In this document: positions 1 to 11,670 of the stretch, piece after piece
Position numbering within the stretch: position 1 is the stretch's first letter
Layout: each line of letters starts with the position of its first letter
Source of the DNA: Gambelia wislizenii
Taxonomy: Eukaryota > Chordata > Lepidosauria > Squamata > Crotaphytidae
Assembly (NCBI GenBank): GCA_030847615.1
Contig: JAUMIR010000004.1
Coordinates: 276,357,501 to 276,421,500 of the forward strand
Direction of reading: 5' to 3'
DNA length: 64,000 bases
Notes under the pieces: generated by a model
Told to the model about the DNA's origin: nothing
What the model saw: only the letters and a program-made list of their open reading frames with translations
Database searches by the model: none
Program-made: the position numbers and the translations under genes

Positions 1-345
1 CATTCCTCCCTGACAGTGTCCCTGCCTTCAATTCAGAGTTCTTCTGGCTCCCAGTCAATCATGCTTAATAGTACAAATCTGTTTTTTTACATTTTCTTTA
101 AATTCCACAGACATGTTCTTCAGATTGTAATTTGGCATGATGGTTGGTTTAGTATTCTTCTTTAGCTTTTACTCTAATTTTTGATATTAGTAGTTTATGG
201 TCTGTGCCACAGTGTGCTCCTGGTCTTGTTTTTGCAGAGAGAATGGAGCTTCCCCGTCTTCTGCTTCCAGTTAGGTAGTTATTTGAGTTCTTTCAAAATT
301 CACTTATTCCCTCTCCTGCTTCATTTCTTGATCCTAGACCAAATT
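1..345 (-). pseudogene. RTE-BovB LINE ORF2 endonuclease remnant, cut by the window edge
   Basis: Read on the minus strand, this stretch carries the end of an apurinic-type endonuclease domain. At 152-235 it reads AKTRPGAHCGTDHKLLISK, close to the KTRPGADCGSDH block of BovB-type endonucleases, whose D-H pair is catalytic. Further downstream on the minus strand (about 1-50) another frame gives DWEPEEL, a stop, then IEGRDTVREE, which fits the next conserved BovB segment. Stops and frame changes show it is dead. The rest of the element, including the reverse transcriptase, would lie to the left of the window. A second BovB piece (3' end) is at 24.8 kb. Family assignment is from remembered consensus, not a search. 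Confidence 0.75.
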
Positions 346-720
346 TTCCTGTTTTACTAATAGCCTTTGTCATGGAATTCATATGAACTGCATCATTGTT
401 TAGTAAGTCTGCATGTAATGTAACATATAAACACAGTTTATACTACATACAAATATGGCTTGTAGTTTTAGAAGAGATTGTTGTATTATTATTATTTTTT
501 TACTTTCATTCATATGATGCATAACACAGATGTCAAAATAGTGAACACAGGTTCGAATTTTGTAGGTTACAGTGAGAATTTTCAGTGAAGTAATTGCCTC
601 CATGTTTCTTTAAAGCCTACGACATGCTTTTATGAAATATTTATAGTTGAGCAGCTGCTGTATTCTGTTTATGAAAACAGAAGTATTTGATGACAATGCT
701 GTGCTAACTTTCTTTTTTTC
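346..720. other. AT-rich non-coding stretch
   Basis: No coding pattern or recognised repeat is visible. It ends in a pyrimidine-rich tract and CAG at 707-730 that would suit a splice acceptor (see next entry). Confidence 0.4.
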
Positions 721-730
721 TGTTCTGCAG

Positions 731-1975
731 GAGAGAAATAGAAACAAACAATAACTATATGGAGATGGTCCTGTTAGAATTACAACACTAATGATGTAGA
801 CTCTGAAAATGCCTAATGTGTCTAAGAAGACGTTATTAAAGCTTTGTTCCTGCTTAAGGTGACATCTTTGAACACTTTAACACAAAATTGACTCTTCTTG
901 TAATGGTTCTCATCAGTGCATCTGCCCTTATACTCTCTCACCAAACACACTTGAGAACTGTAATTTTGTCAAGCACTTTCTGTCCTGAAGCTTTTACCAG
1001 TATCTGCTGTCTTTTGTAATTATGCATCCTAGCTAAGGCACAGGAGATGGAACGAATGCAAGGATTCATTAACTCTTTGAATTTGTTAAATACTAACCAT
1101 TAACCATCATAAGTGGTTCAATGATGTGAGATTCACATTGCTTCAACTTATTTTTCTTTGATGTAGTTTTTTAATTGTCAGTTTTTAGCTATTCAGCAGA
1201 ATTTAAAGCAAAATCATGCCATATTTAGTCCTGGAGTAAAACTCAAGTCTAAATGTTCATGTGAAAATTATTGTAGTAAACTTTTAATATGGCAAAGCAA
1301 CTTTGAGCTACAGTTTAGCCAAATGAATTATAACATGAAATTATATTAGAATGACATTTCCCTTGTTTCAAACTGTTTGGTGTAGAGAATATTAATATAT
1401 GCAGCTTGGTGGGCCACACCAGTTAATGCACATTTCCTTATTCTTTTCTGTAACATGTATTCTGAAAAAAGTGCATTTGTCTGAGGAACTGTTTGTTTGC
1501 TACCACTCAGTCTCAGTTTTGAGTACATGTACCTCAGTCTAAATCAGACTTTTTATGACCTTTATAACTACACTTAAAATCTTTATTTCCTATTTCTGGG
1601 TGTTTGCAAGCCTGAAAAGATTACTATCATGGAAGTGAAAAATTACTCCTCTAGATGATTCACTAGCTAAATAAACATAACTCTTGTTTTAGCAAGCATA
1701 TACTCAGTTTCTCCAGATTTTGTTTGTTCCCAGCTCTGAATATAAAAGTCTGGTGTCCTTTCAATTCAAAATACTTTGGGAAATAAACGTTTATCCATGG
1801 TTTCAGTTTGTATGCTCTCATGGCTGTGTTTACATGTTATCTGTTAGTACTATATAATAAAAGCCTAGGTACCATATTCACCTGAATATTTTCTATGCTA
1901 CTTTTTAAACTTAAAAAAAAAATCCTTTTATTTTAAAGCTCCCACTTTAACATGAAGTCGCAAAAGCTTAGTAAT
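731..1975 (+). other. Possible terminal exon with long 3' UTR (weak)
   Basis: A T-rich tract followed by CTGCAG at 725-730 looks like a splice acceptor. With phase 2 entry, the following bases code REIETNNNYMEMVLLELQH and then stop (TAA) near 789. I do not recognise this peptide. After it comes AT-rich sequence without obvious repeats and with several AATAAA or near-AATAAA signals (about 1,670, 1,782 and 1,856), as expected for a 3' UTR. No upstream exon can be seen, and the BovB remnant at the left edge shows the upstream DNA is at least partly repeat. Random AT-rich intergenic DNA can produce the same picture. Confidence 0.2.
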
Positions 1976-2485
1976 GGTGTTTGTTTTTTTAAAAAAACTT
2001 TTTAATTATAATTTTACATACATAAGGACAAAACATAACAAACATGAATATACATACTAGGCTAACTCTCAGCACTATAAGTAAATAAACAAAAAAACAA
2101 AAATTTGTACTCATATAACATCACCTATAACATATAATTACACTAACCTTATAGTAATGATATTTGCAACATAAATAACTGAACAACTGCACTCCGGCTT
2201 TCTTTCTTAAAATCAGTATAGACAGCAGATACAACGAAGGTCTTCAAAAGCTATTTTGTGAATGTGTTATATATCTGTCATATATAAATGTTTGTATTAT
2301 ATCTGGTATCTGTCACTGACAATCTGTTTCTGAAACTTGGTAAGGGAGGGGTCAAATGCTATTATGCCCCATTTTTTTTCTTCTCTTACTCAGTGCATAT
2401 GCAGAATTTGGGTGAAGCATCTGCATTCTTGAACTAGTGTAATTGCCAGCCCTTTTGCTATTACTTTCTGAAACATCCTTCCATG
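1976..2485 (-). mobile_element. Possible LINE-type 3' end (low confidence)
   Basis: On the minus strand this AT-rich block ends in an A-rich tail (the T and A runs at 1,984-2,000), and the minus-strand segment near 2,390-2,480 resembles the end of an L1-like LINE followed by a 3' UTR. No reading frame is preserved. This could equally be unique AT-rich DNA. Confidence 0.25.
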
Positions 2486-4004
2486 TTATGAGAGTGCATG
2501 CATGTGCCTAATACACATTTACAGCTTTAATTACAGAGCAGTCCTTTTTGTAGAGGGGGAAATTGGGGTCACTGGAAGAAGAAGAAGAATACTTAGCAGA
2601 AGAGCTGCTACTTCAAGAGCTCTGCCCAATTTTTGCTGGATGGTGCAGAAGATACGAGAAATTCACAGGAGGAAAAGAAAGTACATGAACTCCAGGGCTA
2701 GTTTATTTCCCCCTCCCTTTCTTTGGAGAGCAAGAAAATCCAAAGCTTCTCTCCGTGTGCTCCTGGGGGGGAAAAAACACCTTTCTGTCTCCTACTGTTG
2801 CAGTAGCAAGAGTAGAAGATATTTCTGTCACCACAGTGAGGGATGCACCTACTATGTCCCCAGTAGTCTTCAATAATCCTGTGACCCTGGTACACCTTCC
2901 TGGACATCATAGAATTGTACTCCAACATTTCTTCAATATTCTGGGGGTATAAACTTCATGTGGCTTCTTGAAAATTTTCTTTCCGACAGAACATATTTAG
3001 GATATTTATGTACTATACTAAATATCTATAGATCCAAAGCAAAAAATTTGCTGTACTCAAGTTACTGAAATAGTGGGAAGTAAGGAATAAGGTTTGTGTT
3101 TGAAAGGCTAGAGTAGTTCCAAGGAAGTTATTTTCTTTCCAGTGTTTCTGAACATGATGTGTTGGAATGCTTGTGTTATCACTGTGGAGTTTGGGCTTAA
3201 GGCTATACCATGGCCTCTGTTGGGTGACCATCTGCAATACAACAATGTTTTGGTATAGTTAATGTTTGTATTGTGGCTTTCAGGCACACCAGTGCAAAAT
3301 GGGATGGTTTTGATTTTACCAAAATGTGCCTGAATGCAGTGGCCATGCTCTTTACACAAGGGTGAGCACATTTCAGGGTTCTGGGGAACATTTTTTTCCA
3401 GCTTGAGGACTCTGGGAGGCCATACCAATACTACACGATGCCAGAAGTGACCAGAAGGTTGCCTCCAGTTTGGTAAAAAAATACTTCTGGTCTGCTAAGA
3501 GAAGTCATGGGGAGGCATGGATTTTTAAAGAGGAGAATTCCATACTCCTGAAGCATGATTTCCATCTTTTGATTGAAAAGGGGTATGTGTGTGGCAGTGG
3601 GGGGGAGTTGTCTAATAAAAATGGAGAAGGGCTCTGGAGAAGGCAAAAACAGCTAGGGATGATATAATTCGCACCCCTGGTTTATACAGACTGCTTTACC
3701 AGACGGAGCCCAAACCACCGGGCTGTGTTGCAAGTGGCCAGCTAACCAGGCCTTTCTTGACACAAACATTCTGTGCTAGTCATGGTTATCAAAATTTCAG
3801 GGTCATACCATTTAATTTGGTTTAAAATTAACTTGTCTCTGTTGTGCATTTAAACATTTTGGTGCAATTAAAGTTAGTAGGCATGCTTTTCTGGAGTCCT
3901 TTGCATAATTCATCCCCACTGTTTACCTCATAACATGCACATTATCTTAGTTTTCATAAAGAGCAATAATTTTCATGTATGTGTATTGGATGTACACAGT
4001 AGAG
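2486..4004. other. No assignable feature
   Basis: Short open frames exist here (for example 2,502-2,876 on the plus strand, 124 codons, and 3,108-3,428 on the minus strand) but their translations are rich in Arg, Ser and Cys and show no domain I recognise. I see no repeat boundary, RNA gene or codon pattern that supports a gene. Confidence 0.4.
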
Positions 4005-4195
4005 GGCAACCCTTTCCGGAAGCTGACAGTAGAATCTTGCTGGAGGACCTCCAAATGCCTAGAGAGAACACTTCTCTAGGAATTTGGCTGTCCTGCAGCA
4101 CCATTCTATGGTCATCTTCCACTGGAAGATGACCATAGAATTGCACTGGAGGACCTACAAAATGTCTAGAGATAACATTTTTTTCTGACATGGGT
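4005..4195. repeat. Alternating inverted palindromes (three units of about 60 bp)
   Basis: The block consists of one unit in alternating orientation. Hairpin 1 has arms at 4,051-4,066 and 4,072-4,087 around a 5-base loop, with a few mismatches. Hairpin 2 has perfect 18-base arms at 4,104-4,121 and 4,123-4,140 around a single C. The outer parts also pair: AGGACCT near 4,044 and 4,150 versus TGTCCT near 4,090. A related sequence (TTCTAGGTCCTCCA) occurs at 19,620-19,634, so it is an interspersed family, probably a short DNA-transposon derivative. The transcript would fold into two adjacent hairpins. Confidence 0.7.
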
Positions 4196-6333
4196 AAGTG
4201 AAACCACAGGCACTGGTCCCATGAATACAGGAGTGGAACTGTATTTAGTGCCTACATTTCAGAAGTAGTGATGATGAGTTTCTGGCAAGTATATTTTGAC
4301 TTTAATGTGTATACATCACCTTAGATAAGACAATAACTTGCTATCCTACCTTTACATTGCAAAATGTGAACAAGATCCCACTCCTGGCTACTGAAACTTT
4401 TTTTAAAAGCAATTATTTTTCTGTATGGAATGCTTCTGTTTCTTTGAAGAAAATCAAATCCATCTTATAGGCAAAATTCAGCTTCTTTGGAAAAAATCAA
4501 AGTTCATCTTCTAGGCAACCAGATAATTGAGTGAGTGGCTTATTTGCATACTCTGCACTTTGCATAATTTCACTTTCTTGTTTTAATAATGGGAAAGGAG
4601 CAAAGAGCTATGCATAGTACTTCTGAACCCTGGAACCCTATTCAACCACGTTGCTAGTTTCTGACACTCAGACCAGAATTGCACCTTTATGTTCAAGCCT
4701 TCCTTTGTAGCCAGATGGGGGTGGAAATACTGTATCTATTTAGAAACAGGTTATTTCTCCCATTGCAGAACTCTATACCAGTGTCAAATTGGCCCCACCT
4801 ATTCAGCACTTAGTGTTGTCCAATCACACGGCAGCCATTTCTGTGTTCAAACTGACTTACATGCCATCCTGGTTTCCAGTTTATAATGGGTGTGTATATG
4901 GGGGTGGGCAGTGCCTTAGGTCTCTGTAACTTCAATTGAAGTTGTATATTTTGTTATACAGTGGCTATATAACTTGTCACGTGTCAGTAACGGTGCTTTT
5001 ATGTCTTTACCTTGACTAAGGTTAAAGAGGAGGTGGTGGGAAGGATTCATTGCACAAGAAGCCTTACACTTGGACAGGGTTTGGATCCAAATCCTGGTGC
5101 TTGTATTATAGTGAAAGAAGTTTTGAGGTTGTTTTTACACATAGCCAACTGTTTTTTCTTCCCTGTAGGGCTTACATTTGAGAGTCATTATGTCACAAGT
5201 AAATATTGGACATATTTCATGCCAGCACAGGTTATTAAATGCAGCTGGCGAATCCCATCACTGCACATGCACACAAAAATGGACTTTTTGGTCATGCAAT
5301 TCATATCATGTTAAGAGATTCTCCAAAAGAACTGTTGTGTTTAAAACTCTTTGAACACATTCTGATTATCTGGATTGTGTATGGGTTTGTGGATCAACTT
5401 AGGGTTGTTGTTTTTTTTCGTTTTTTTTTTTTTTGGTTTTGTTTGTTTTTTGCTGCAGTTTGGCTCACAGAATAGATTTGATGCTATATGGGCATGTTAG
5501 TGTGTAGCTTACTCTATATAATACCTTATTTGCACTTTGGTATTATATCAGGGTACAAAATGTCTGCATCTGTACATGTGATTTTGAAGGCGAGAGACTT
5601 TTTTTCTCTAAACTTCATATAATGTACATTTTTGCTACTTGTCCCTTTAAAATACATATTTTAAGTAAATGCTTATATTTAAAATAAATATTTTGCATTA
5701 TATACTTTAAGGCAATGTGTCAAAATATACAGGTATATACTTCACATTAGACATGCAATACATAATATATCACCCTTGTCCATGGTAAGCTCAAAAATCA
5801 TGTAGATTGGCTTTAAAACTAGCCTGTATTTCACGGTATATGGAAGCAAACTTTTCACAAATACTGTACTATAAACAAAGTGCTGCCACTGCCCTCCTTC
5901 AATAATATTTTCTTTTGATATACTTTGATCTTTATTTGCAATAAGGGATTATAAATTCTTTATGGAAAAACAACTTTTATTGTTCTGTAAGTAGCATTTC
6001 ACAAGTCATTTTTTCTTTTTTTTTAAGTGGAATCTTGGATTTAGTATATATACATTTTAAAATAATTTTTAAAGATTTTAGAAGGACTTACATTTAATGA
6101 TTGTGAAGGATATAGACCCTTTAGGTAAATATTTGGGGTATACTGTATGCATCTAAATGTAGATTTTGATCTGAAATTACAACCTCAAACTCTTACTTCT
6201 GTTTGCTTCTTTTTCTCACATATCCTCCATTGCAATATGGTTTTCAAAGGTCCAAGCTATACAAAAGTCTAAACAGCTGGTGTCTTTTTGGTGTTTTTAA
6301 AAGGTTATTCACAGAAAACATCCTTCTGGAATA
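4196..6333. other. AT-rich unassigned stretch
   Basis: No repeat or gene is recognised. A poly-T-rich tract lies at 5,410-5,450. The segment 5,560-6,180 is AT-rich, with AATAAA-like words near 5,681, and could be 3' UTR or plain intergenic DNA. The short open frames here are not convincing. Confidence 0.35.
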
Positions 6334-6335
6334 TA

Positions 6336-7974
6336 CAGTTAGGTCTGGAAATAATTGGACACTGACAAAAGTTTTGTTATTTGGCTGTTTACCAAAACAG
6401 ATTCAAGTCACAGTTAAATAATTAATATGGGCTTAAAGTGCAGTCTCTCAGCTTTAATTTGAGGGTATTCACATCCAAATTGGAGGAAGGGTTTAAGAAT
6501 TACAGCTCTTTAATATGTAGCCCCCTTTTTTTCAAGGGACCAATAGTAATTGGACAATTGACTCAAAAGCTTTTTCATGGAGAGGTGTGGGCTATTCCTT
6601 TGCTATTTCTTCATCAGTTAAGCAGGTAAAAGATCTAGAGTTGATTCTAGGTGTAGCATTTGCATTTGGAAGCTGTTGTTGTGATCCCACAACATGCGGT
6701 CAAAGGAGCTCTCAGTGCAAGCAAAACAGGCCATCCTTAGGCTGCCCCCCCCCCGGCAAATCGGAGAGATAGCAAGAACATTAGGAGTGGCCAAATCGAC
6801 AGTTTGGCACATTCTGATAAAAAAAAGAATGCACTGGTGAGCTCTGCAACACCAAAAGGCCTGGACATCCGTGGAAGACAACAGTGGTGGATGGTTGTAG
6901 AAGCCTTTCCATGGAAAAGAAAAACCCCTTCAGAACATCCAGCCAAGTGACGAACACTCTCCAGGAGGTAGGGATATCATTATCCAAGTCTACCATAAAG
7001 AGAAGACTTCATGAGAGCAAACACAGAGGGTTTACCACAAGGTGCAAACGGTTCATAAGCCTCAAGAATAGAAAGGCCAGATTACACTTTGCCAAAAAAT
7101 ATCTTTAAAAACTGTTCTGGAACAGCATTCTTTGGACAGATGAAACTAAGATCAACTTGCACCAGAATGATGGGAAGAAAAAAGTATGGAGAAGGCTTGG
7201 AACGGCTCATGATCTGAAGCATACCACATCATCTGTAAAACACGGTGGAGGCAGTGTGATGGCATGGGCATGCATGGCTTCTAATGGCACTGGGTCACTA
7301 GTGTTTATTGATGATGTGATAAAAGACAAAAGCAGCCGGATGAATTCTGAAGTGTATAGGGATATAATGTCTGCTCAGATTCAGCCAAATTCAGTGTTGA
7401 TTGGACGGTGCTTCACTTTACAGATGGACAATGATCCAAAACATACTGTGAAAGCAACCCAGGAGTTTTTTTAAGGCAAAGAAGTGGACTATTCTGCAAT
7501 GACCAAGTCAGTCACCTGATCTCAAGCCAATCAAGCATGCATTTCACTTGCTAAAGACAAAACTTAAGGCAGAAAGACCCACAAACAAACAACAACTAAA
7601 GACAGCTGCAGTAAAGGCCTGGCAAAGCATCGCAAAGGAGGAAACCCAGCGTTTGGTGATGGTCATGTGTTCCAGACTTCAAGCAGTCATTGCGTGCAAA
7701 GGATTCTCAATACAGTTTTAAAAATGAACATTTTACTTATGATTGTGTTAATTTGTCCAAATACTTTTGGTCCCTTGAAAAAGGGGAGGGGGCTACATAT
7801 TAAAGAGCTGTAATTCCTAAACCCACCAATTTGGATGTGAATACCCTCAAATTAAAGCTGAGAGACAGCACTTTAAGCCCATATTCATTATTTAACTGTA
7901 ACGTGGATTTATTTTGGTAAACAGCTGAAATAACAAAACTTGTGTCAGTGTCCAATTATTTCCAGACTTAACTA
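6336..7974 (+). mobile_element. Tc1-like DNA transposon, complete ends, inactive
   Basis: A 1,639-bp element with long terminal inverted repeats. The left end begins CAGTTAGGTCTGGAAATAAT and the right end is its near-complement, with one change in the last base. The outer and inner parts of the left repeat (for example ATTCACATCCAAATTGGAGG at about 6,468) reappear inverted at 7,820-7,850, so each repeat is roughly 200 bp. The element is flanked by TA on both sides (6,334-6,335 and 7,975-7,976), the standard Tc1/mariner target duplication. Inside is a broken DD34E transposase, described separately. Confidence 0.95.
6694..7721 (+). pseudogene. Tc1-like DD34E transposase, decayed
   Basis: The encoded protein would cut and paste the element through its inverted repeats. 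The N-terminal part contains a helix-turn-helix stretch (IGEIARTLGVAKSTVWHIL). The catalytic domain keeps the first Asp in ILWTDETKI (codon 7,139-7,141) and the second Asp in MDNDPKHT (codon 7,437-7,439). At the expected glutamate 34 residues later, in the NPIEH-type motif, codon 7,533-7,535 is AAG (Lys). Other lesions are a TGA after the helix-turn-helix, a frame change near 6,890, a 7-T run at 7,466-7,472 that shifts the frame by one, and a TGA at 7,500-7,502 where Trp is expected. The C-terminus ends at TAA 7,719-7,721. The copy cannot encode an active enzyme. Confidence 0.92.
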
Positions 7975-7976
7975 TA

Positions 7977-8975
7977 CTTCCGAAAGAGTAAAATTAGAAT
8001 TGTTAATACAGAACCATGAGAGCAGAGTTTTACACTGTGTCACTGCTGAAAAAATGAAGATGAAAAGGCACTGCCCATTGGATCCAAAGAGCCACACAAT
8101 GATTTTTCTGTAGGCCCCTCAAGCTATCTATCATAAAGGCAAAGCTCTGTCTAAGCATCTGACATTAAGGGCTCTGCAGCCCAAAGCACAAATAATTTTT
8201 AAAAGCCAGACGTGCTGTAGGTATATATGGAGGTCCTTGAGTTAAGGCTGCAGTCCAATACACACTTAATATAAACTCAGTTAGACTTGAATAGATATGC
8301 ATAGGTTTGTGCTGCAAATCTTGAATTTACATATATTTTGTTCTAAGCTATATGAAGGAACAAATATGCCGCACTGAAAATAATAGTGACCTAAAAAAAT
8401 AGTGCAGACTTTAGAAACTAGTAGATCTCAGGATTACCTCAAATAAGTTAAGGACGATGTAGATGAAGGTTATTTCTTGGAAATAAAAACCTCTCTCTAC
8501 TTGAAATCCAATCAAGAGTTAATAGGCACCACCAGAATATTGAAGAGGTGAAAAAGTTTTTTCAATATTCCCTCATAATGGTTGAGATGCTTACTATCCC
8601 CATGAGTTGCATTTACTAGAGTGTAATAAATACAGAGGACATTCCAGTTGGCATAGATGGGGTATTTATAGCTTCAGGCATGATGGAATTTAAAAGCAGG
8701 AGAATTTTTAAAAACATTACTCATGGAGCAAATATAGTCTCATTGAAAGACATTGCCTATACTGAAGGCAAAATTAACTTTGTAATTTTCTGAACAGAAC
8801 AGAGGTAGCTTTAGATTTATTAACTACATGGGGTTTTGGAAACGACGTATGGAAAGCAAGTAACATCTACATGATTTAGTAATTAAACCTGTTTGTTTTT
8901 CTGGAGAATTAATGTACTGATTACTACATTAAAATATTTTGAAAACTGATTCATCCAGGAAAAGAAATAATTCCT
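7977..8975. other. Unassigned stretch with a short interspersed-repeat fragment
   Basis: Mostly non-coding. The piece at about 8,225-8,330 (GGCTGCAGTCCAATACACAC, then a match to GACTTGAATAGATATGCATAGG) looks like a short repeat common in reptile DNA. A related block (CCTGGGCATAAGTCCTATTG) sits at 16,905-16,965. Nothing else is recognised. Confidence 0.4.
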
Positions 8976-9197
8976 ATAGCAATAGCATTGATGTTTATAT
9001 ACCACTTATCGGTGCTGAAGCACTTCCTAAGTGGTTTACAATGTTTTTTAGCTAATTGCCCCCAACAAGCTGGGTACTCATTTTACCGACCTAGGGAAGG
9101 GTGGAAGGCTGAGTCAGCCTTGGAGCCCTCTGGGATTGAACTCATAACCTTGTGGTTTGCAGTACTGCATTTAACCACTGCGCCACCAGGGCTCCCT
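8976..9197 (-). mobile_element. tRNA-derived SINE (type 1), minus strand
   Basis: On the minus strand the element starts GGGAGCCCTGGTGGCGCAGT and contains a polymerase III A box (GTGGCGCAGTGGTTAAATG) and a B-box-like GAGTTCAATCCC, as expected of a tRNA-derived SINE. It ends in the motif AACCACTTAGG...GTATATAAACATCAATGCTATTG with an A/T-rich tail. Other copies of the same family lie at 50,036-50,213 and 53,863-54,103, with fragments near 10,276-10,322 and 43,575-43,640. Confidence 0.85.
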
Positions 9198-11229
9198 AAT
9201 CTCCCTGATAAGCTTCTGAAGTCAAGATCTTCTGCACCATGCACTTAAGTCTGAAAACAGGGTACAGTGGATAATTTTGCAAGATCCCCAATTGTGCAAA
9301 ACACATTTAAAGTGATTTTGTCCTGATTTTGATGAAGTATAGAGGAGGAAATGGCTGTTAATATAAATCTTTGTTCTGCTAATGCTTGCCTAGGCCCATA
9401 TCACTATAGCTGTAGGTACCCCTTATGTTATCCAAACAAATCTCTGAATGCTTCCTACAACATCAGAATACTTACATATTGCACTTCAGTGTCTTATCTC
9501 TGAGAACCACAGAAGGTAGATCTCTGGATGATTTGTGTTAAAATGGCAAGGCTCTGACTTCTGATTGTCTTATATCAACAATTAAATCCAATTTCCTTTC
9601 AGTTGGCTGCTGAAACAAAGAGCTTGGGGGTACAGGAGAACTAAGAATTAATTTTTGGCCCAGGTAGACCATGTAGTAGGAGGTACGGTAACCCTGAACC
9701 ACCTGCATTTGGCTCTGGTTGATGAACCTGAGGATTCTAGTAAACATAATGTAGATTCTGTAATCCTAAAATCAGCCCAAACTTACTCTGTTTCATAACC
9801 TATACATAATGCATTTGAAACAGCTGGTCAATATTTTATTAATGTTAATATAGTCAGCAACAACAACCAAGCCTTTATTATAGTCAATATACTATTAGGC
9901 AAATATAGTCAGCTGTTCTGATACTGTCTTATATTAAAACATCAAGTAGATAATGTAGCAAGTAGAATGAAAAAAATAAGCATTGGTACCCATGTTTGGC
10001 CTGGTATCAAGTATTAAATTCAATTATAGATGGTGGAGCAGAGAGAATTAGAAAACGTGCACGATAGATATTACCTTAAGAGGTGGGGGGGTGCTTTAGA
10101 GACCCACCAATGATACAATCTCTTATTATTAACGGGGGAAATTAGTAGCTCAAACTGATGCCTGCAATGGGAGGATAACTGCAGGGAACTTTTCACCTAC
10201 AGTACAGTACTAACTACAGAGACCTCCAGTTTAAAGTAAAATAAATTATTTTTATTGGAAATAACACAAAATGCATTAGCAATAGCTATAACATTGATAT
10301 TTATATACTGCTTATCAGTGCCAAATCATTTTGCATGCAGCATACATCCCTAAGAACCACACAAGGCTATAGAAGAGTAAGGCAGAAATTTGGATGAAGG
10401 GAAAGATTTGGGAAACAGGGTGATAGTTACCAGTCTTGAAGAGCAGAGTTTTGTGTAGCGAAGATACAGGAGTCTGAGGGTAGCGCAGGAGGTTCTGATC
10501 CGGGGGCCTGCCAAGAAAGAGAGTGGATGAGTGCATCCACCATGGCATCAATTTCTGTTGTTGGGGGACTAATATTTATATCCTGTTTCATATCCTGAAG
10601 GGGTACTGTGGCTAGGGCTAAGCCTGGATAGTTTTCCCACTGGATAAACAAAGGAAACTGAAACTTAACTGATTGCATTAATGGCTGGGAGATAGGAATT
10701 GGTGGGTTTATGACAACCTCATAGTGCTGGACAGGAGGGGGGGTCTGAGGTGAGATTTCCTTAGCAGTGGAATTGAGAATGGTCAATTAATTGTTTGGTT
10801 GAATAACTCATTGCTGAGGTGCCCAAGAAGGAATTAGTACATACTGCCTTAACAACTTTGTTTACTAAGCAGCTTGTTTGCCAAAATATTTCTAAGACAC
10901 ATCCCAGGTCATTGTGACCTCCACCTGACCTCTTTTTGGTTCAACCTCAGCCAATCTGACCCAGAAAGGTGCCCAACATTTCTAGTTATGAGATATTGTG
11001 GGGAGGGGGGTGTAAGGCATACTAAAATAGATGAGTACTATTCCATGATCTCCATATCTAGTGATTACAGCAGTACATTGCAAGTTCCTCTAACCTGAAA
11101 TAATAGGCAGTGGGGAGAGGAGTAGTGTAGAGGAATACAGTATTACAAACAGAACAGACAAATATTTGGAAGAACATACAGAAGCAGGACATGTTGTATC
11201 TTTAAGGATGATACATGATAATTTCTAAG
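9198..11229. other. Unassigned stretch with a SINE fragment and one minus-strand open frame
   Basis: A fragment of the type 1 SINE 3' end is at about 10,276-10,322. The minus-strand open frame at 10,427-10,786 is described separately. The rest shows no gene or repeat that I can name. Confidence 0.4.
10427..10786 (-). pseudogene. Unidentified 119-codon open frame
   Basis: A continuous frame rich in Pro, Gln and Ser (begins MTILNSTAKEISPQTPPPVQ) with a segment of alternating hydrophobic and polar residues (FPLFIQWENYPGLALATVPL). The composition is more protein-like than most open frames in the window and could be a fragment of a retroelement polyprotein. I recognise no domain, and it has no neighbouring terminal repeats, promoter or splice signals that support it. 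It may be chance. Confidence 0.2.
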
Positions 11230-11670
11230 CCTTTCTCTTGGACAACAATTCTGAACCACAAGGACAGGAGTTGCATCCCTCAGAGATCTTGGGTGTAACT
11301 ATAGAGGAATCCCTGGATGGAAGGATTACTGCCACTTTGTGAAGGAAGAGGATGTATGTTGATTGTAGATGATAGCCTACTAGGAATGAGAGATGCATAG
11401 TGTATGGAACTAACAGGATGTCTCAACTTCCTGGTGCAGGGATATAAGAAGGAACTCAAGACACTGCCAATAACCCCACTCATCATGCCTTCTAATCTCC
11501 ATGGGAACAAATGATACTGCCAGAAACAGCCTTCAACACATTGGAGGTGATTATGGGCTTCAGGTAGGAGGGTGATGGACCTTGGGGCAGAGGTCCATCA
11601 CTGTTTCCCATTGAAATTCAAGGTCCAGGAGGGCGAAAAGTATTGCAGGTGAAAAATTGACTCTGTAGAT

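Noticed and set aside
2502..2876. 124-codon plus-strand open frame as a gene
   Set aside because: Arg/Ser/Cys-rich translation without domain, overlapping opposing frames, no splice or promoter support.
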